Source: Sansalvadorimonas sp965221135 (GTDB lineage Bacteria; Pseudomonadota; Gammaproteobacteria; Pseudomonadales; Endozoicomonadaceae). From it: a stretch of DNA of 64,000 nt. Shown here one piece after another: positions 8,190 through 17,087 of the stretch. The notes below the pieces were generated by a model. That model ran no database searches. It was not told the origin of the DNA and worked only from the letters and a program-made list of their open reading frames with translations. The stretch covers positions 186,001 through 250,000 of the forward strand of contig CBDCRZ010000100.1 of the NCBI GenBank assembly GCA_965221135.1, read 5' to 3'. Each line of letters begins with the position of its first letter. The stretch's first letter is position 1. The translations under genes and the position numbers were made by a program.

Positions 8190-8636
8190 CTATATTTGGA
8201 TACGCTTAATCGTATTCTCAGGTTTAATATTTTTAACTTCCTCGATGAAGTGCTCTTTATCACTATATGTTAGATTGGCTAGTTCCGAGCGGGAGGCTTC
8301 CCACCACTGACTGTTCAGAAGCACGGCGACTTCATCTTTTGGGAAGCGATAACCGATGATTTTTGCGGGTATCCCAGCAGCTATTGCATAGGGCGGGACA
8401 GGGCTAGTTACGATTGAACCTGTAGCAATAATTGCTCCAATACCAATATCGCAACCATTGTAGATAATAACTCTGTTTCCTATCCAAACATCATGACCAA
8501 TAGAGGTTGTTTTTAAATTTGGAGAGTAAGAAAAAAAATTTGAACTTAATTTGGTTATGGAATTGCTGCTAAATTGAAATGGAGATGTACTGGGCCTGAT
8601 ACAGCCTGAGTAGGTAGCCCTGTGTCGGTAGTGTGA
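8190..8636 (-). pseudogene. CatB-type hexapeptide-repeat acetyltransferase, 5' truncated
   Basis: Minus-strand frame of about 148 codons without a start codon, bounded by a stop at 8637. It encodes IGHDVWIGNRVIIYNGCDIG, a left-handed beta-helix hexapeptide repeat, then a conserved GIPAKIIGYRF and a C-terminal helical cap with NSQWWE. This is the xenobiotic/sugar acetyltransferase (CatB/Vat) family. The expected first 60-80 residues, including earlier hexapeptide turns, are missing. It lies directly downstream of a glycosyltransferase cluster on the same strand and was probably part of that surface-polysaccharide locus. Confidence 0.75.
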
Positions 8637-8837
8637 TCATCAGATTGGTTTACATATGCTGCTTTGAAGCGGGGGGGGATTTGCATTCAGAAAACAAACT
8701 CAACTTCTTCTGTTGTTATACGGCTTGAGACGCATATCCTGCGGGGATAGCTGGAACTGAGCTTTACGGCTTCATTGGCTTTTAAACCATAGGTAGCTCT
8801 TTAGGTATAGGATTAATTCAACGGAATGATGGATATA

Positions 8838-9617
8838 TTATAGGTATTTTCTTTTTAGTACTTCGTAGAGAGAATCTTTGGGGAAGCTCCCATTTTTATT
8901 AACGTTGTATTTTCTGGTCATTTCATTCCACATGTGAATGGTATAAGTGGAACTAAATAGTTCAATATCATCACCAAGGGTTCCGTCAAATACAGCATCC
9001 CAGTTGTTACAGTGAACAGGGAAGAAATGGGTGAAAGGCTTTGCCTTATTCAATAAGTCAAAATATTCTAGGGCCTTTGTGAAACCCTTGGGTCCACCAG
9101 TTTCACCCCAGCCGATATTATGCCTGCCGGGCTTAAACATTGAACGCTTTATTTTATTTAACTTTTTTTTCTTACTGTCGTAGGGCGTGAAAGTATTAGG
9201 GTTTCTACACTGATTTTCCAAAAAATTCACTAAAGGGTGACCTGATGGAAACTTAAGAATGGCTGGGCAAACAGCTGTGCTGGATTCTTTACCGAACAAA
9301 ATTTCATCATCCAAATCAATATACTTTAGACAAATCATATCAGTGTCGACCCATATTCCTCCTTTCTTCTTTAAGAGTGCCCATCGAAACCAATCTGCGA
9401 AGCCTGCATAACTATTTCTGTGGTATGTGAATATCAGATCTTGGGAGAGGATATTGTTGGCATCTTGGATAATTGTTCCATCAGGTACTCCGTCGATAAC
9501 TCCATAGGTATATAGGTGAAAATCATGGCCATTTTTAATGAATGAGGAAATGCAAAGCTTCTCCATTACGGATAAACTGTCGCCTATCCATAATGATTGA
9601 ATTTTCTTGTTGATCAT
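8838..9617 (-). CDS. DXD-motif glycosyltransferase (Gly_transf_sug family)
   Basis: 259 residues, cytoplasmic, no membrane segment. It opens IQSLWIGDSLSVMEKLCISS, then has FADWFRWALLKKKGGIWVDTD, where DTD is the metal/nucleotide-sugar-binding DXD motif. GWGETGGP and a late His-rich stretch (VHCNNW) are typical of OCH1/capsular-type transferases in this family. It is AT-rich like its two neighbours and on the same strand, separated from the membrane glycosyltransferase by 207 bp, and probably adds a sugar to a surface glycan. Donor and acceptor are unknown. Confidence 0.75.
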   Translation of the reverse strand: MINKKIQSLWIGDSLSVMEKLCISSFIKNGHDFHLYTYGVIDGVPDGTIIQDANNILSQDLIFTYHRNSYAGFADWFRWALLKKKGGIWVDTDMICLKYIDLDDEILFGKESSTAVCPAILKFPSGHPLVNFLENQCRNPNTFTPYDSKKKKLNKIKRSMFKPGRHNIGWGETGGPKGFTKALEYFDLLNKAKPFTHFFPVHCNNWDAVFDGTLGDDIELFSSTYTIHMWNEMTRKYNVNKNGSFPKDSLYEVLKRKYL

Positions 9618-9824
9618 TTATGGGTTCGTCTATTACTTAATGGATAGTAAATTATATGGGGCTAATGGTTTTTTAATTGATTGTAGATGTATCTAATACA
9701 CTATCCTATAAATAGGGTGTGAAAGATGCTGCAGATAAATAATTCTACAAATAATATTTTTTGAGAGATGGTTTGAATCTTTAATCCTCCCCACTTCCGT
9801 ATTTAATGTGTTAATATTCATGTC

Positions 9825-11282
9825 TTAATACTTGTGTTCATAGATAATGATACCTTTGCTTTTGTTGCTTTTAAAAGATTTTATTTGAACCCAGCCGTAT
9901 TCTCTCATCTCTTTAATGAGATTGGCATCCGACACATTTTGTTCCATCAAAAAGTAATCAGCCTTTACCTCTTTACCATTATTATGAGTAAGTGCATTTT
10001 TATATGTACCATTTAGAAAGTAGATAATGCGTTTATCGTTTGCTGTAATAATACTTCGGGCGGGGGTATTTTCCTTAACCCATTTTGTGGATTCAGCGAA
10101 ATAACTTTTATCCGTATGGTTAAAGCTTACAGTCCCATCAATGAATGAAATGATTATAAGTAAAGCAATGGCTGATTTTTTCCATGTATTTTTAGATGTC
10201 CAAATCTCTTTTGCAACATATGTGATAGGGAAAATTAAAGCTATTGAAAAATTTATAAGATATCTTGTTGAAAGAAAATATTGGGTAAAACAAAATATGA
10301 AAAGAGGTAGAGCCAAAATGGCTATATATAATAAGTGTAAAGGGTTGTTCTTAAGGAATTTTTTTATTCCCCTTAATGATGATAATCCCAATATCGTATA
10401 GGCTGGCCCAAGGCATAATGCAGTTTTAACAATAAAAATGGAAGAAATGCCTGCTATCAGGAATAAAAGCGTGTAATCATGGCTGTAAGAGGGGAGAATG
10501 CTGGTAATAGTCGACTGATTTGATTCTATTTTATTAAGGATATCGCTTGCGTTTAAATAGTAATTGATTTCAGCTGATAGCTTTGTATCAGTAGGTAGTA
10601 GGAAATAAAAAATAATTAGAGATATAGCACTAAGCATTATAAATGCTACAGTATATCTTTTATCAAAAAAGAATTTTCCTGTTCTGAAATATGGATATGT
10701 TAGGGGTAATAGCAGATTTATTATACCTTCTGTCCTAAAGAAAATGCTTAGAGTGATGCTTGCAAGGCAGGCTAAAAGGTATAAAGGCTTTTTCAGATCT
10801 ATTGCTAGAAGAAAATAATAGAATGATGCTAGAGTTAAAGCCCAGAACCAAGGGTCTCTGGTAGCTGTATCCCGATAGTCGTTCATCGTGGCAGAGCAAA
10901 GAAATAGAACGCAGGAGATAAAAATAGTTTTGTTATCTTTAAATATTATCCTGGACGTTTTGAAGAAAAATAGCGTCAGAGTGATATGTGCAAGTATAGT
11001 TGTCAATTCAATTGATTTTTGAATAGATAGACTTGTTATCTGTGAAAATATGCCAACTAATATAGAAAAAAATGGCCAATTATAATTTGTTAAAGCAGCT
11101 TTGAATCCTTGGTCAAGGTATATTTGAGCTGTTTCCATATACAGGAAAGTGTCTCGCCCCATCACATCTTTTGACAGGATACTATAAATGGACAGAAGCG
11201 ATGATACGGTAATAAACAGTAAAATGGGTAGTTTACTGGTGTTATCCCATATTTTTTGGGGATTACTATTGTCTAGTTTCAT
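9825..11282 (-). CDS. GT-C-type membrane glycosyltransferase (GT39/ArnT-like)
   Basis: 485 residues with about 11-12 hydrophobic segments. An early loop has GRDTFLYMETAQIYLDQG, fitting the acidic catalytic loop of GT-C enzymes that use polyprenyl-phosphate sugars. A C-terminal soluble portion (KWVKENTPARSIITANDKR) resembles the periplasmic domain of GT39 proteins. It begins 7 bp after the upstream GT2 gene, so the two are surely co-transcribed. It probably works on lipid-linked sugar transfer at the periplasmic face. Strongly AT-rich, unlike the flanking housekeeping genes, which suggests horizontal acquisition. Confidence 0.65.
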   Translation of the reverse strand: MKLDNSNPQKIWDNTSKLPILLFITVSSLLSIYSILSKDVMGRDTFLYMETAQIYLDQGFKAALTNYNWPFFSILVGIFSQITSLSIQKSIELTTILAHITLTLFFFKTSRIIFKDNKTIFISCVLFLCSATMNDYRDTATRDPWFWALTLASFYYFLLAIDLKKPLYLLACLASITLSIFFRTEGIINLLLPLTYPYFRTGKFFFDKRYTVAFIMLSAISLIIFYFLLPTDTKLSAEINYYLNASDILNKIESNQSTITSILPSYSHDYTLLFLIAGISSIFIVKTALCLGPAYTILGLSSLRGIKKFLKNNPLHLLYIAILALPLFIFCFTQYFLSTRYLINFSIALIFPITYVAKEIWTSKNTWKKSAIALLIIISFIDGTVSFNHTDKSYFAESTKWVKENTPARSIITANDKRIIYFLNGTYKNALTHNNGKEVKADYFLMEQNVSDANLIKEMREYGWVQIKSFKSNKSKGIIIYEHKY

Positions 11283-11289
11283 ATTGCCC

Positions 11290-12234
11290 TTAGGTGTCTT
11301 TGAAATTGACTTTAAAAAATGAATATATTACTTTTTTCGTATAGGAGAATTTAAGCAATGCCGTTAAATCAGCGCTTATAGCTCTTTTATAGTGGTTAAG
11401 AGCTTTTTCATGGTTTCCTGATAGATACCATGTTCTAAATAATGAAAGAGAACGCTGTGCTGAAAATGCTCTTTTATATTTTTGGAGTGAATCTGGTATA
11501 AGTGTGGTGTTGAAAACTGAGTCAACAATCTGTGTACCAACTGTGTCAGAATATTCTAGGTTATGTCGGAGGCTGTCACTATGCTTATGTACTCGGTTGA
11601 TTGGTTTGTCTACAGAGATACAGTTGAATTTTGCCAGCGCATAGGCAAAGACCGGAATATCCTCGCTATTTCGAAAGTTTTCGGGGTATCGACATGTCTC
11701 AAAAATCTTTCGATGCATAGCAGTTGCACCATTAGATGGCGTGATGGTTTTATCGAGGAGGTAGCCTTTAAACCGTTTTTCACCTGTATTTCCAATATCA
11801 GCAGCCCCCTCCGAAAAGGGCTTAACTTTTCGATATCGCTCTTCTCCATCAGGCTCTACTGAAAGATGCCCGCCGATAATCATCCTAGTAACGCTATTAT
11901 TCTTGATTTTTTCTCGGAAGTGATGGAGAGCATCTGGCATAAAGTCATCATCGGCGTCCAGAAATATTAACCAATCACCACTGGTACTATCTATGCCATA
12001 ATTCCGTGTTGCTGCAGGTCCCCTGTTTTCACGTGTTACCCATGTGAATTCCTCTGGGTGTTTTAGTTCCATTTCCTTTAAAACGTTTTCAGTATTGTCA
12101 GTTGAGCCGTCGTTTATTACGAGAACCTCATAATCATCACCACTTTGCTCAATGACAGACAACAGTGCTCGGGGAAGTGTGGCTGCGTAGTTATAGGCAG
12201 GTATAACGACACTAAACAGTGGTTTTTTATTCAT
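11290..12234 (-). CDS. GT2-family glycosyltransferase
   Basis: 314 residues. The GT-A nucleotide-binding start is SVVIPAYNYAATLPRALLSV, followed by LVINDGSTDNT and ENRGPAATRNYGI, and the metal-binding FLDADD. The acceptor region (ITPSNGATAMHRKIFETC and NSEDIPVFAYAL) shows the usual later acidic motif. It uses UDP- or dTDP-sugars at the cytoplasmic side of the membrane. It is the first gene of an apparent three-gene minus-strand glycan cluster with the genes at 9825 and 8838. Confidence 0.85.
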   Translation of the reverse strand: MNKKPLFSVVIPAYNYAATLPRALLSVIEQSGDDYEVLVINDGSTDNTENVLKEMELKHPEEFTWVTRENRGPAATRNYGIDSTSGDWLIFLDADDDFMPDALHHFREKIKNNSVTRMIIGGHLSVEPDGEERYRKVKPFSEGAADIGNTGEKRFKGYLLDKTITPSNGATAMHRKIFETCRYPENFRNSEDIPVFAYALAKFNCISVDKPINRVHKHSDSLRHNLEYSDTVGTQIVDSVFNTTLIPDSLQKYKRAFSAQRSLSLFRTWYLSGNHEKALNHYKRAISADLTALLKFSYTKKVIYSFFKVNFKDT

Positions 12235-12418
12235 GATGATAAAAGAAAGGCCCTTATAGACACGCTACCGCCCTCCAACTCACACACTTGCTGGAAAGCA
12301 TTGTTCAAATTTTAATGACGAGACGTGATGAAACTAATTCTACAGACCATAACTCAAGACAACTAGCTGTAAGCTTTCACTACGTAGCAAGATTTTCAGC
12401 TTTATAGTGATGGCTTAA

Positions 12419-13609
12419 TTAAGTAACACCACCCGCACAATACCCAGAAGCCCAGGCCCACTGAAAATTAAAACCGCCCAAGTGCCCGGTCACATCCACA
12501 ACCTCACCAATAAAATAGAGGTTGTCCTGTAAGCGGCTGGCCATGGTTTTGGATGACAATTGGTCTGTGCTGACCCCACCAATAGTAACCTCGGCTTTCT
12601 TATAGCCCTCGGTACCACTGGGCTTGAGGGTACAGGCAGTAAGGACCTGTACCATTTTGTCCATGCTTTCGCGCTTCCACTGACTGGCAATGTCCTCTTC
12701 CCCAACCAGGTTGGCGAGGCTGTTTGCCAGTCTTTTGGGAAAGTGTTCGCTGAGAATGCTGGGCAGTGACGCCTTTGGGCGTGACTGACGTTGCTCTTCC
12801 AGCCAGGTTTCTACATCAATATCTGGCAACCAGTTGATGCTTACCTCATCGCCAGGGTTCCAAAAGCTGGAGACCTGCAGAATGGCCGGTCCGCTAAGGC
12901 CTCTGTGGGTAAACAGCAGCGCTTCTCTGAAGCTGTTGCCGTTACATTCTGCCACCACCTCTTTGCTTATACCTGACAGCCCGTCGAAAGTTTTCAGGTC
13001 TTTTGGGTCTAATGTGAAGGGCACAAGGGCGGGGCGCTGGGGCACAAGGGAATGGCCAAACTGTTTAGCGATGCGGTAACCGAAATCTGTGGAGCCCATA
13101 GTCGGAAATGACAGTCCACCTGTCGCTATGACCAAAGACTCGGAGAGTATAGCCCCCTCGCGAGTCGAGGTGATAAAGCGGCCGTGCTCATCTGTAGTCA
13201 CGTTTGTGATATTGATATTGTTGGCAATGGTAACCTTTGGCAGATCACACTCCGCGAACAGCATTGCGAGAATGTCTTTTGCGCTGTGGTTGCAAAATAG
13301 CTGCCCAAGAGTTTTCTCATGCCACTCTATCCCGTGTTTATCCACCAGTGCCTGAAAATCCCACTGGGTGAAGCGGCTCAGGGCTGATTTACAGAAGTGT
13401 TCATTGTCTGATAGATAATTGCCCGGCTCGGTATACATATTGGTGTAGTTACACCGACCTCCTCCTGAGAGCAGGATTTTTCGCCCTGGCTTTTTACCAT
13501 GATCCAGCACTACAACACTGCGACCACGTTGTCCGGCGGTCAGTGCACACATTAACCCCGCTGCACCCGCGCCAATAATGACAACATCGCACTGTTCTGG
13601 CAGAGACAT
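12419..13609 (-). CDS. NAD(P)/FAD-dependent flavoprotein, YhiN/HI0933 family
   Basis: 396 residues. The N-terminal dinucleotide-binding motif is VVIIGAGAAGLMCALTAGQ, followed by GKKPGRKILLSGGGRCNYTN, a family signature. SLVIATGGLSFPTMGSTDFG is the second FAD contact region. The C-terminal GEVVDVTGHLGGFNFQWAW and SG.CAG close the FAD site. Full length for the family. The enzyme is conserved in bacteria but its substrate is not settled. Single minus-strand gene, with a short tandem repeat just before its start. Confidence 0.9.
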   Translation of the reverse strand: MSLPEQCDVVIIGAGAAGLMCALTAGQRGRSVVVLDHGKKPGRKILLSGGGRCNYTNMYTEPGNYLSDNEHFCKSALSRFTQWDFQALVDKHGIEWHEKTLGQLFCNHSAKDILAMLFAECDLPKVTIANNINITNVTTDEHGRFITSTREGAILSESLVIATGGLSFPTMGSTDFGYRIAKQFGHSLVPQRPALVPFTLDPKDLKTFDGLSGISKEVVAECNGNSFREALLFTHRGLSGPAILQVSSFWNPGDEVSINWLPDIDVETWLEEQRQSRPKASLPSILSEHFPKRLANSLANLVGEEDIASQWKRESMDKMVQVLTACTLKPSGTEGYKKAEVTIGGVSTDQLSSKTMASRLQDNLYFIGEVVDVTGHLGGFNFQWAWASGYCAGGVT

Positions 13610-13623
13610 AAAACCCAGGCTCC

Positions 13624-13679
13624 AAAGCTGTCCAGAAAAAGCTGTCCAGAAAAAGCTGTTCAGGGAAAGCTGTTTGAGA
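13624..13679. repeat. four tandem copies of a 14-bp unit
   Basis: Units of AAAGCTGTCCAGAA: the first two are identical, the third and fourth are diverged (AAAGCTGTTCAGGG, AAAGCTGTTTGAGA). They lie 15 bp upstream of the flavoprotein start codon, in its leader. Confidence 0.9.
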
Positions 13680-13743
13680 AATTAAAAACAGTGGCGAACT
13701 ATAAGGGGCAACGCAGGTATAAACCAGTGTGCTATCACGTAAT

Positions 13744-14424
13744 TCAACGTCTGAGAACCGCAATCCAGCGGCCGAAATTTAACAAGCTGGCAAGAGCTGC
13801 GGCTACATAGGTGAGTGCAGCGGCTTTCAGCACCTGACGTGCAGCGGGAATATCGCCATATTTCAGGTACCCCTCTTCAAGAATCGGCATGGCTTTATTG
13901 AAACTGGCATCGTTTTCTACAGGCAGATTCATAAACTGAACCCAGACAACCGCCAGCATACCTATGGCACCAATCAGCACTGTAATAAAGGTGCTCTGCG
14001 GAACACGGGTCAGCAGAAATAATATCGGTGTGATCATCAAAGCGATGGCGCTGAAACGTTCTATCACCATCGCTGTTTTGATCCGTCGCTGCCGGCGGAT
14101 AAAGCCTGCATGTTGCTCCTTATGCTGCAGAGCATGGCCGACTTCATGGGTGGCAACAGCCACAGCAGAGACAGACTGACCTTCAAAGTGTTCAGGAGAG
14201 AGGGAAACCACCTTCTCTTCCGGGTCATAATAATCTTCACCCGGCCCGCCTTTACGTACAGATACATCCAGGTCATAGCGTTGAATCAGGTGTGCAGCCA
14301 ACTCACCGCCTGTGCCTTGCAGATCATCCCTGTGAACATTGTGTTTGCGCATCACTCGTTTGACCCAAAACTGTGGTCCAAAAACAAGCAGAAGGATAAT
14401 CACAACAGGTATGGCCAGAATCAT
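13744..14424 (-). CDS. membrane zinc metallopeptidase, YugP family
   Basis: 226 residues. One N-terminal membrane segment (ILAIPVVIILLLVFGPQFWV), then a domain with the zinc motif HEVGH at residues 93-97, and two or three further membrane segments (about 120-165 and 205-220). A second family motif is YYDPEEKVVSLSPEHF. Length and order match PF04298 neutral zinc metallopeptidases. The physiological substrate is unknown. Single gene, divergent from the secretin-like gene at 14527. Confidence 0.9.
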   Translation of the reverse strand: MILAIPVVIILLLVFGPQFWVKRVMRKHNVHRDDLQGTGGELAAHLIQRYDLDVSVRKGGPGEDYYDPEEKVVSLSPEHFEGQSVSAVAVATHEVGHALQHKEQHAGFIRRQRRIKTAMVIERFSAIALMITPILFLLTRVPQSTFITVLIGAIGMLAVVWVQFMNLPVENDASFNKAMPILEEGYLKYGDIPAARQVLKAAALTYVAAALASLLNFGRWIAVLRR

Positions 14425-14526
14425 GATAGGTGCCCGAAACTGTTATTATTCAGGAGGGGATTATACAGTTCAAAGTAGCTGTAGGGTGATATATCAACGG
14501 AACAATTTAAGTGATGAGGTGATTAC

Positions 14527-15357
14527 ATGGCACGGGTAAAATATTTTCTGGCTGGCTCATTTATCGCTATGACTATTTTCTCCAGCTCGTTATGGGCCGC
14601 AGAGCGAGACCTGGTAGTCATCCCCTTAAAGTACTCTGTTCCGGAACAGATCCTTCCTGCCGTCAAAGCCATCCTTCCCAATGCTGCAACCGTCACCAGC
14701 TACGACAATCAGTTGATTCTTCAGGTCACCCCACAAGAAAAACAAAGTGTTGAAGATTTGCTCAATCAAATCGACAGTGCCCCAAGGCAGCTTTTAATCA
14801 GCGTTAGAACTCCGGGTAATAATCGGTCGAATCAACAAGAGATTAGTGCCCAGGGCAGCTTTGCTAATGGACGCGTACAAATTGGGAGCTCTCAGGAGAA
14901 AGGTCGTGTTGTGATTCGCAATAACTCTTCTTCATCTACAGGTAAAGGCAATCAGGGTGTTCGGGCCACTGAAGGCATGCCCGCTTATATTGCAGTTGGT
15001 CAGTCCCAGCCAGTCACAACTGTCATCAGAGATTCTTCAGGCAACCGACAGGTAACAACAGAGTATCAATCTGCTGACCAGGGCTTTTATGTCACAGCCC
15101 GAGTGGTCGGTGACCAGGTTCAGTTGAGCATTCGCCAGACGAATGATCGCTTCAAAAATGATGCGAACAGTCACTCGAGTGTAAAAACCCAGCGTATCTC
15201 AACCAGTGTTGTGGGGCGTTTGGGGGAGTGGATTACTCTTGGAGGAGTGACCAAAAACGCAAGTGAACAGGGTCAGGGCATTGTTCGTTATGAGGTCCAT
15301 AGTCAGCATCAGACCAGTGGTGTTGAACTCAGGGTTGAGTTGCTATCCAACCCCTGA
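14527..15357 (+). CDS. exported secretin-domain-like periplasmic protein
   Basis: 276 residues with a signal peptide ending near SLWAA-ER. Residues 28-90 resemble a secretin N1 domain (LVVIPLKYSVPEQILPAVKA and a DLLNQIDSAPRQLLISV end), as in GspD/PilQ/NolW-like proteins. The rest is beta-rich and ends with WITLGGVTK and GVELRVELLS, like the start of a secretin barrel domain. It is much too short for a channel-forming secretin, so it may be an accessory protein. No type II/III secretion or pilus genes are next to it. A terminator lies about 100 bp downstream. Confidence 0.6.
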   Translation: MARVKYFLAGSFIAMTIFSSSLWAAERDLVVIPLKYSVPEQILPAVKAILPNAATVTSYDNQLILQVTPQEKQSVEDLLNQIDSAPRQLLISVRTPGNNRSNQQEISAQGSFANGRVQIGSSQEKGRVVIRNNSSSSTGKGNQGVRATEGMPAYIAVGQSQPVTTVIRDSSGNRQVTTEYQSADQGFYVTARVVGDQVQLSIRQTNDRFKNDANSHSSVKTQRISTSVVGRLGEWITLGGVTKNASEQGQGIVRYEVHSQHQTSGVELRVELLSNP

Positions 15358-15454
15358 TTAAAGCCTTATTTTTTAGTGTGCTTCTTGTGGATAAGCTCCT
15401 TATAAGTTGTGCTGCATTTCGTATAACTTCATCCACAGGTTTTATCACCTGTTA

Positions 15455-15478
15455 ATGCCTCATTCTGAGGCATTTTTT
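15455..15478 (+). terminator. intrinsic terminator after secretin-like gene
   Basis: ATGCCTCA, loop TTC, TGAGGCAT, then a T-run. It is 97 bp after the stop at 15357. Confidence 0.9.
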
Positions 15479-15886
15479 GTGCACCGCAACACTGTGAATA
15501 GTGAGTTTTGCCAGTGTTGATAAGGTTCTGGAGAGGTTGCACGCCAGTAGCTAGAGCCTTTAATCCAAGGTGGAAAACCTGTTCTTATAAATGAATCACT
15601 TTTCAATAACAGCCTCTGCGAGTGCCTTTTCATGCTGCTCGTTAAGGGGCATATTGTGCTGTTTAAAAATTAGACATCTGTGGAAAAACCTTGTTCTAGA
15701 GGGCTTATCACAGGCTTTCGACAGGATATAACGGGTAAAGCACAACCTATACACGGGGTATTCCACTGGAACAGTGCATAAAGTCGCCAAATGGAGTTAT
15801 CCACAGAGAACTGTGTGTGAGCCGTGTATGAAGGGTTAATAACAGGTCGATAGCTCTGTACAGTTTAAAAGTCGTTTCCTGTGAAT

Positions 15887-15910
15887 AAAAAAAGACCCCG
15901 AAGTGGGGTC
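15887..15910 (-). terminator. intrinsic terminator of the 15995-16945 gene
   Basis: Read on the minus strand: GACCCC, loop ACTTC, GGGGTC, followed by a run of T. It lies about 85 bp beyond the gene's stop and inside the DnaA-box cluster. Confidence 0.9.
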
Positions 15911-15994
15911 TCTGGTGTTTATGTGGATAACTTGATTAACAGCTAGTGCGGAAACGTTAGATTTTTATACACATCTGACGTTCTGAATTGGTCT

Positions 15995-16945
15995 TCACAA
16001 AATACACCAGTCAGAATATTCCTCAGGCATCCCGGGTACTGATACCGGGCCTGACAGTCGCTCCGGGTTACCTGTCTGATAATGAAATACATGGCGGTCG
16101 GGTACATCAGGTAAAAAACCATGTGTCATGAATGAATCCAGTGGAACAGAATACAGGTCTTCACCAACCTGTATTTTGTAGGCTGGCTCTGCATTCATGG
16201 GGTTAAACCCCGCTTCTGAATGCATTCGTCCGTACTTCGGGCTTCCCTCAAACCCGACAACATCAACACCGGAACGCAGGCCTGAATTTTCCAGCCCCTG
16301 GCGAAAGCCTGCGGTAATCCTTTCTCCCCCACCAATGTCAAGGTCGATTCGTTTTACGTTTATATTGTAACGAGAGAGGCCTGCCCCAATTCTTTCACCA
16401 AGGGCTTCAGGGGAAATGCTTTCACTTATGTAGCCAGTTTTCGCACCATGAACGTGGACAAACTCTCCACCACCAGGGCCTGGTATCATCGTTATTTCGT
16501 CGTGGTATGGGAAAAAAAGCTCACCGTTGTTTTCAGTTGCTGAAACAACAATACGGCCATTAAAATCCAGAGTTCCTGATGTCTCTGATCCAGGCAGGTC
16601 AAAGTTGAGAATGTTTCTGGTCTGACTGTGTAAAATGCATTCATCCATCGTCATCCTGTTGGCGTCGAACAGGCCTGGTGTTAGTACAGAAACATCAAGC
16701 AGGCCTATTTCCCCATTCGTGCGGTTCAGTATAAAACCGCCGAATTGTAAATCGTCACTGGCTGCCATGAGGGTACGGGCCTGACGGTAGGATGTGATCA
16801 GCAGGGGTTTTTTTGCAGAACGCACAACAGAAATGTAGCGGATGCCATTCGCAGACATTGTGACTTTGATAGACCACATGGGTATGCCTGCATGACAGGG
16901 AAGGCACAGCAACACAGACAAGAATATAAAAGCCATTCTTCTCAT
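15995..16945 (-). CDS. secreted protein of unknown function
   Basis: 316 residues with a clear signal peptide (MRRMAFIFLSVLLCLPCHAG). The mature part is beta-rich. The middle region has VHVHGAKTGYISESISPEAL, then LGERIGAGL and a strand VKRIDLDIGGGE. The His-Gly, S-P-E-x-L and helix-strand pattern recalls the caspase-like C80 cysteine peptidase domain, but the expected catalytic Cys after the strand is absent. I therefore do not assign a family. Single minus-strand gene with its own terminator. Confidence 0.6.
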   Translation of the reverse strand: MRRMAFIFLSVLLCLPCHAGIPMWSIKVTMSANGIRYISVVRSAKKPLLITSYRQARTLMAASDDLQFGGFILNRTNGEIGLLDVSVLTPGLFDANRMTMDECILHSQTRNILNFDLPGSETSGTLDFNGRIVVSATENNGELFFPYHDEITMIPGPGGGEFVHVHGAKTGYISESISPEALGERIGAGLSRYNINVKRIDLDIGGGERITAGFRQGLENSGLRSGVDVVGFEGSPKYGRMHSEAGFNPMNAEPAYKIQVGEDLYSVPLDSFMTHGFLPDVPDRHVFHYQTGNPERLSGPVSVPGMPEEYSDWCIL

Positions 16946-17087
16946 AGCTTTCTCTCTGTTACGCCGGTTCAGTAAAATAGGCTCGTACGTTATGCCTTTC
17001 TATGTACTTGTACGAGAACAAACGTAGTGTTGAGACTGCAGGAACACAAATCAGAAAGAAGGCCCGAGCAGACTTCTGATCGGCCTC

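Larger units (their letters stand above)
15386..15930. other. cluster of DnaA-box-like 9-mers
   Basis: Five matches to TTWTNCACA on either strand: 15386-15394, 15679-15687, 15797-15805, 15880-15888 and 15922-15930. Three of them are the perfect strong box TTATCCACA or its complement. Two more (15429-15437, 15493-15501) have one mismatch. By a simple base-frequency estimate, well under one match is expected in a stretch this size. The whole 15358-15994 gap has no convincing gene. dnaA, mnmG and rpmH are not in the window, so a role as origin, datA-like titration site or DnaA-reactivating site is open. Confidence 0.6.

Noticed and set aside
13494..13763. Frame across the flavoprotein start and the 14-bp repeats
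   Set aside because: Repeat-driven open frame on the same strand but out of frame with the real gene.
15596..15790. Minus-strand frame of 64 codons in the DnaA-box region
   Set aside because: No ribosome site or recognisable product; it overlaps a dense set of regulatory motifs.
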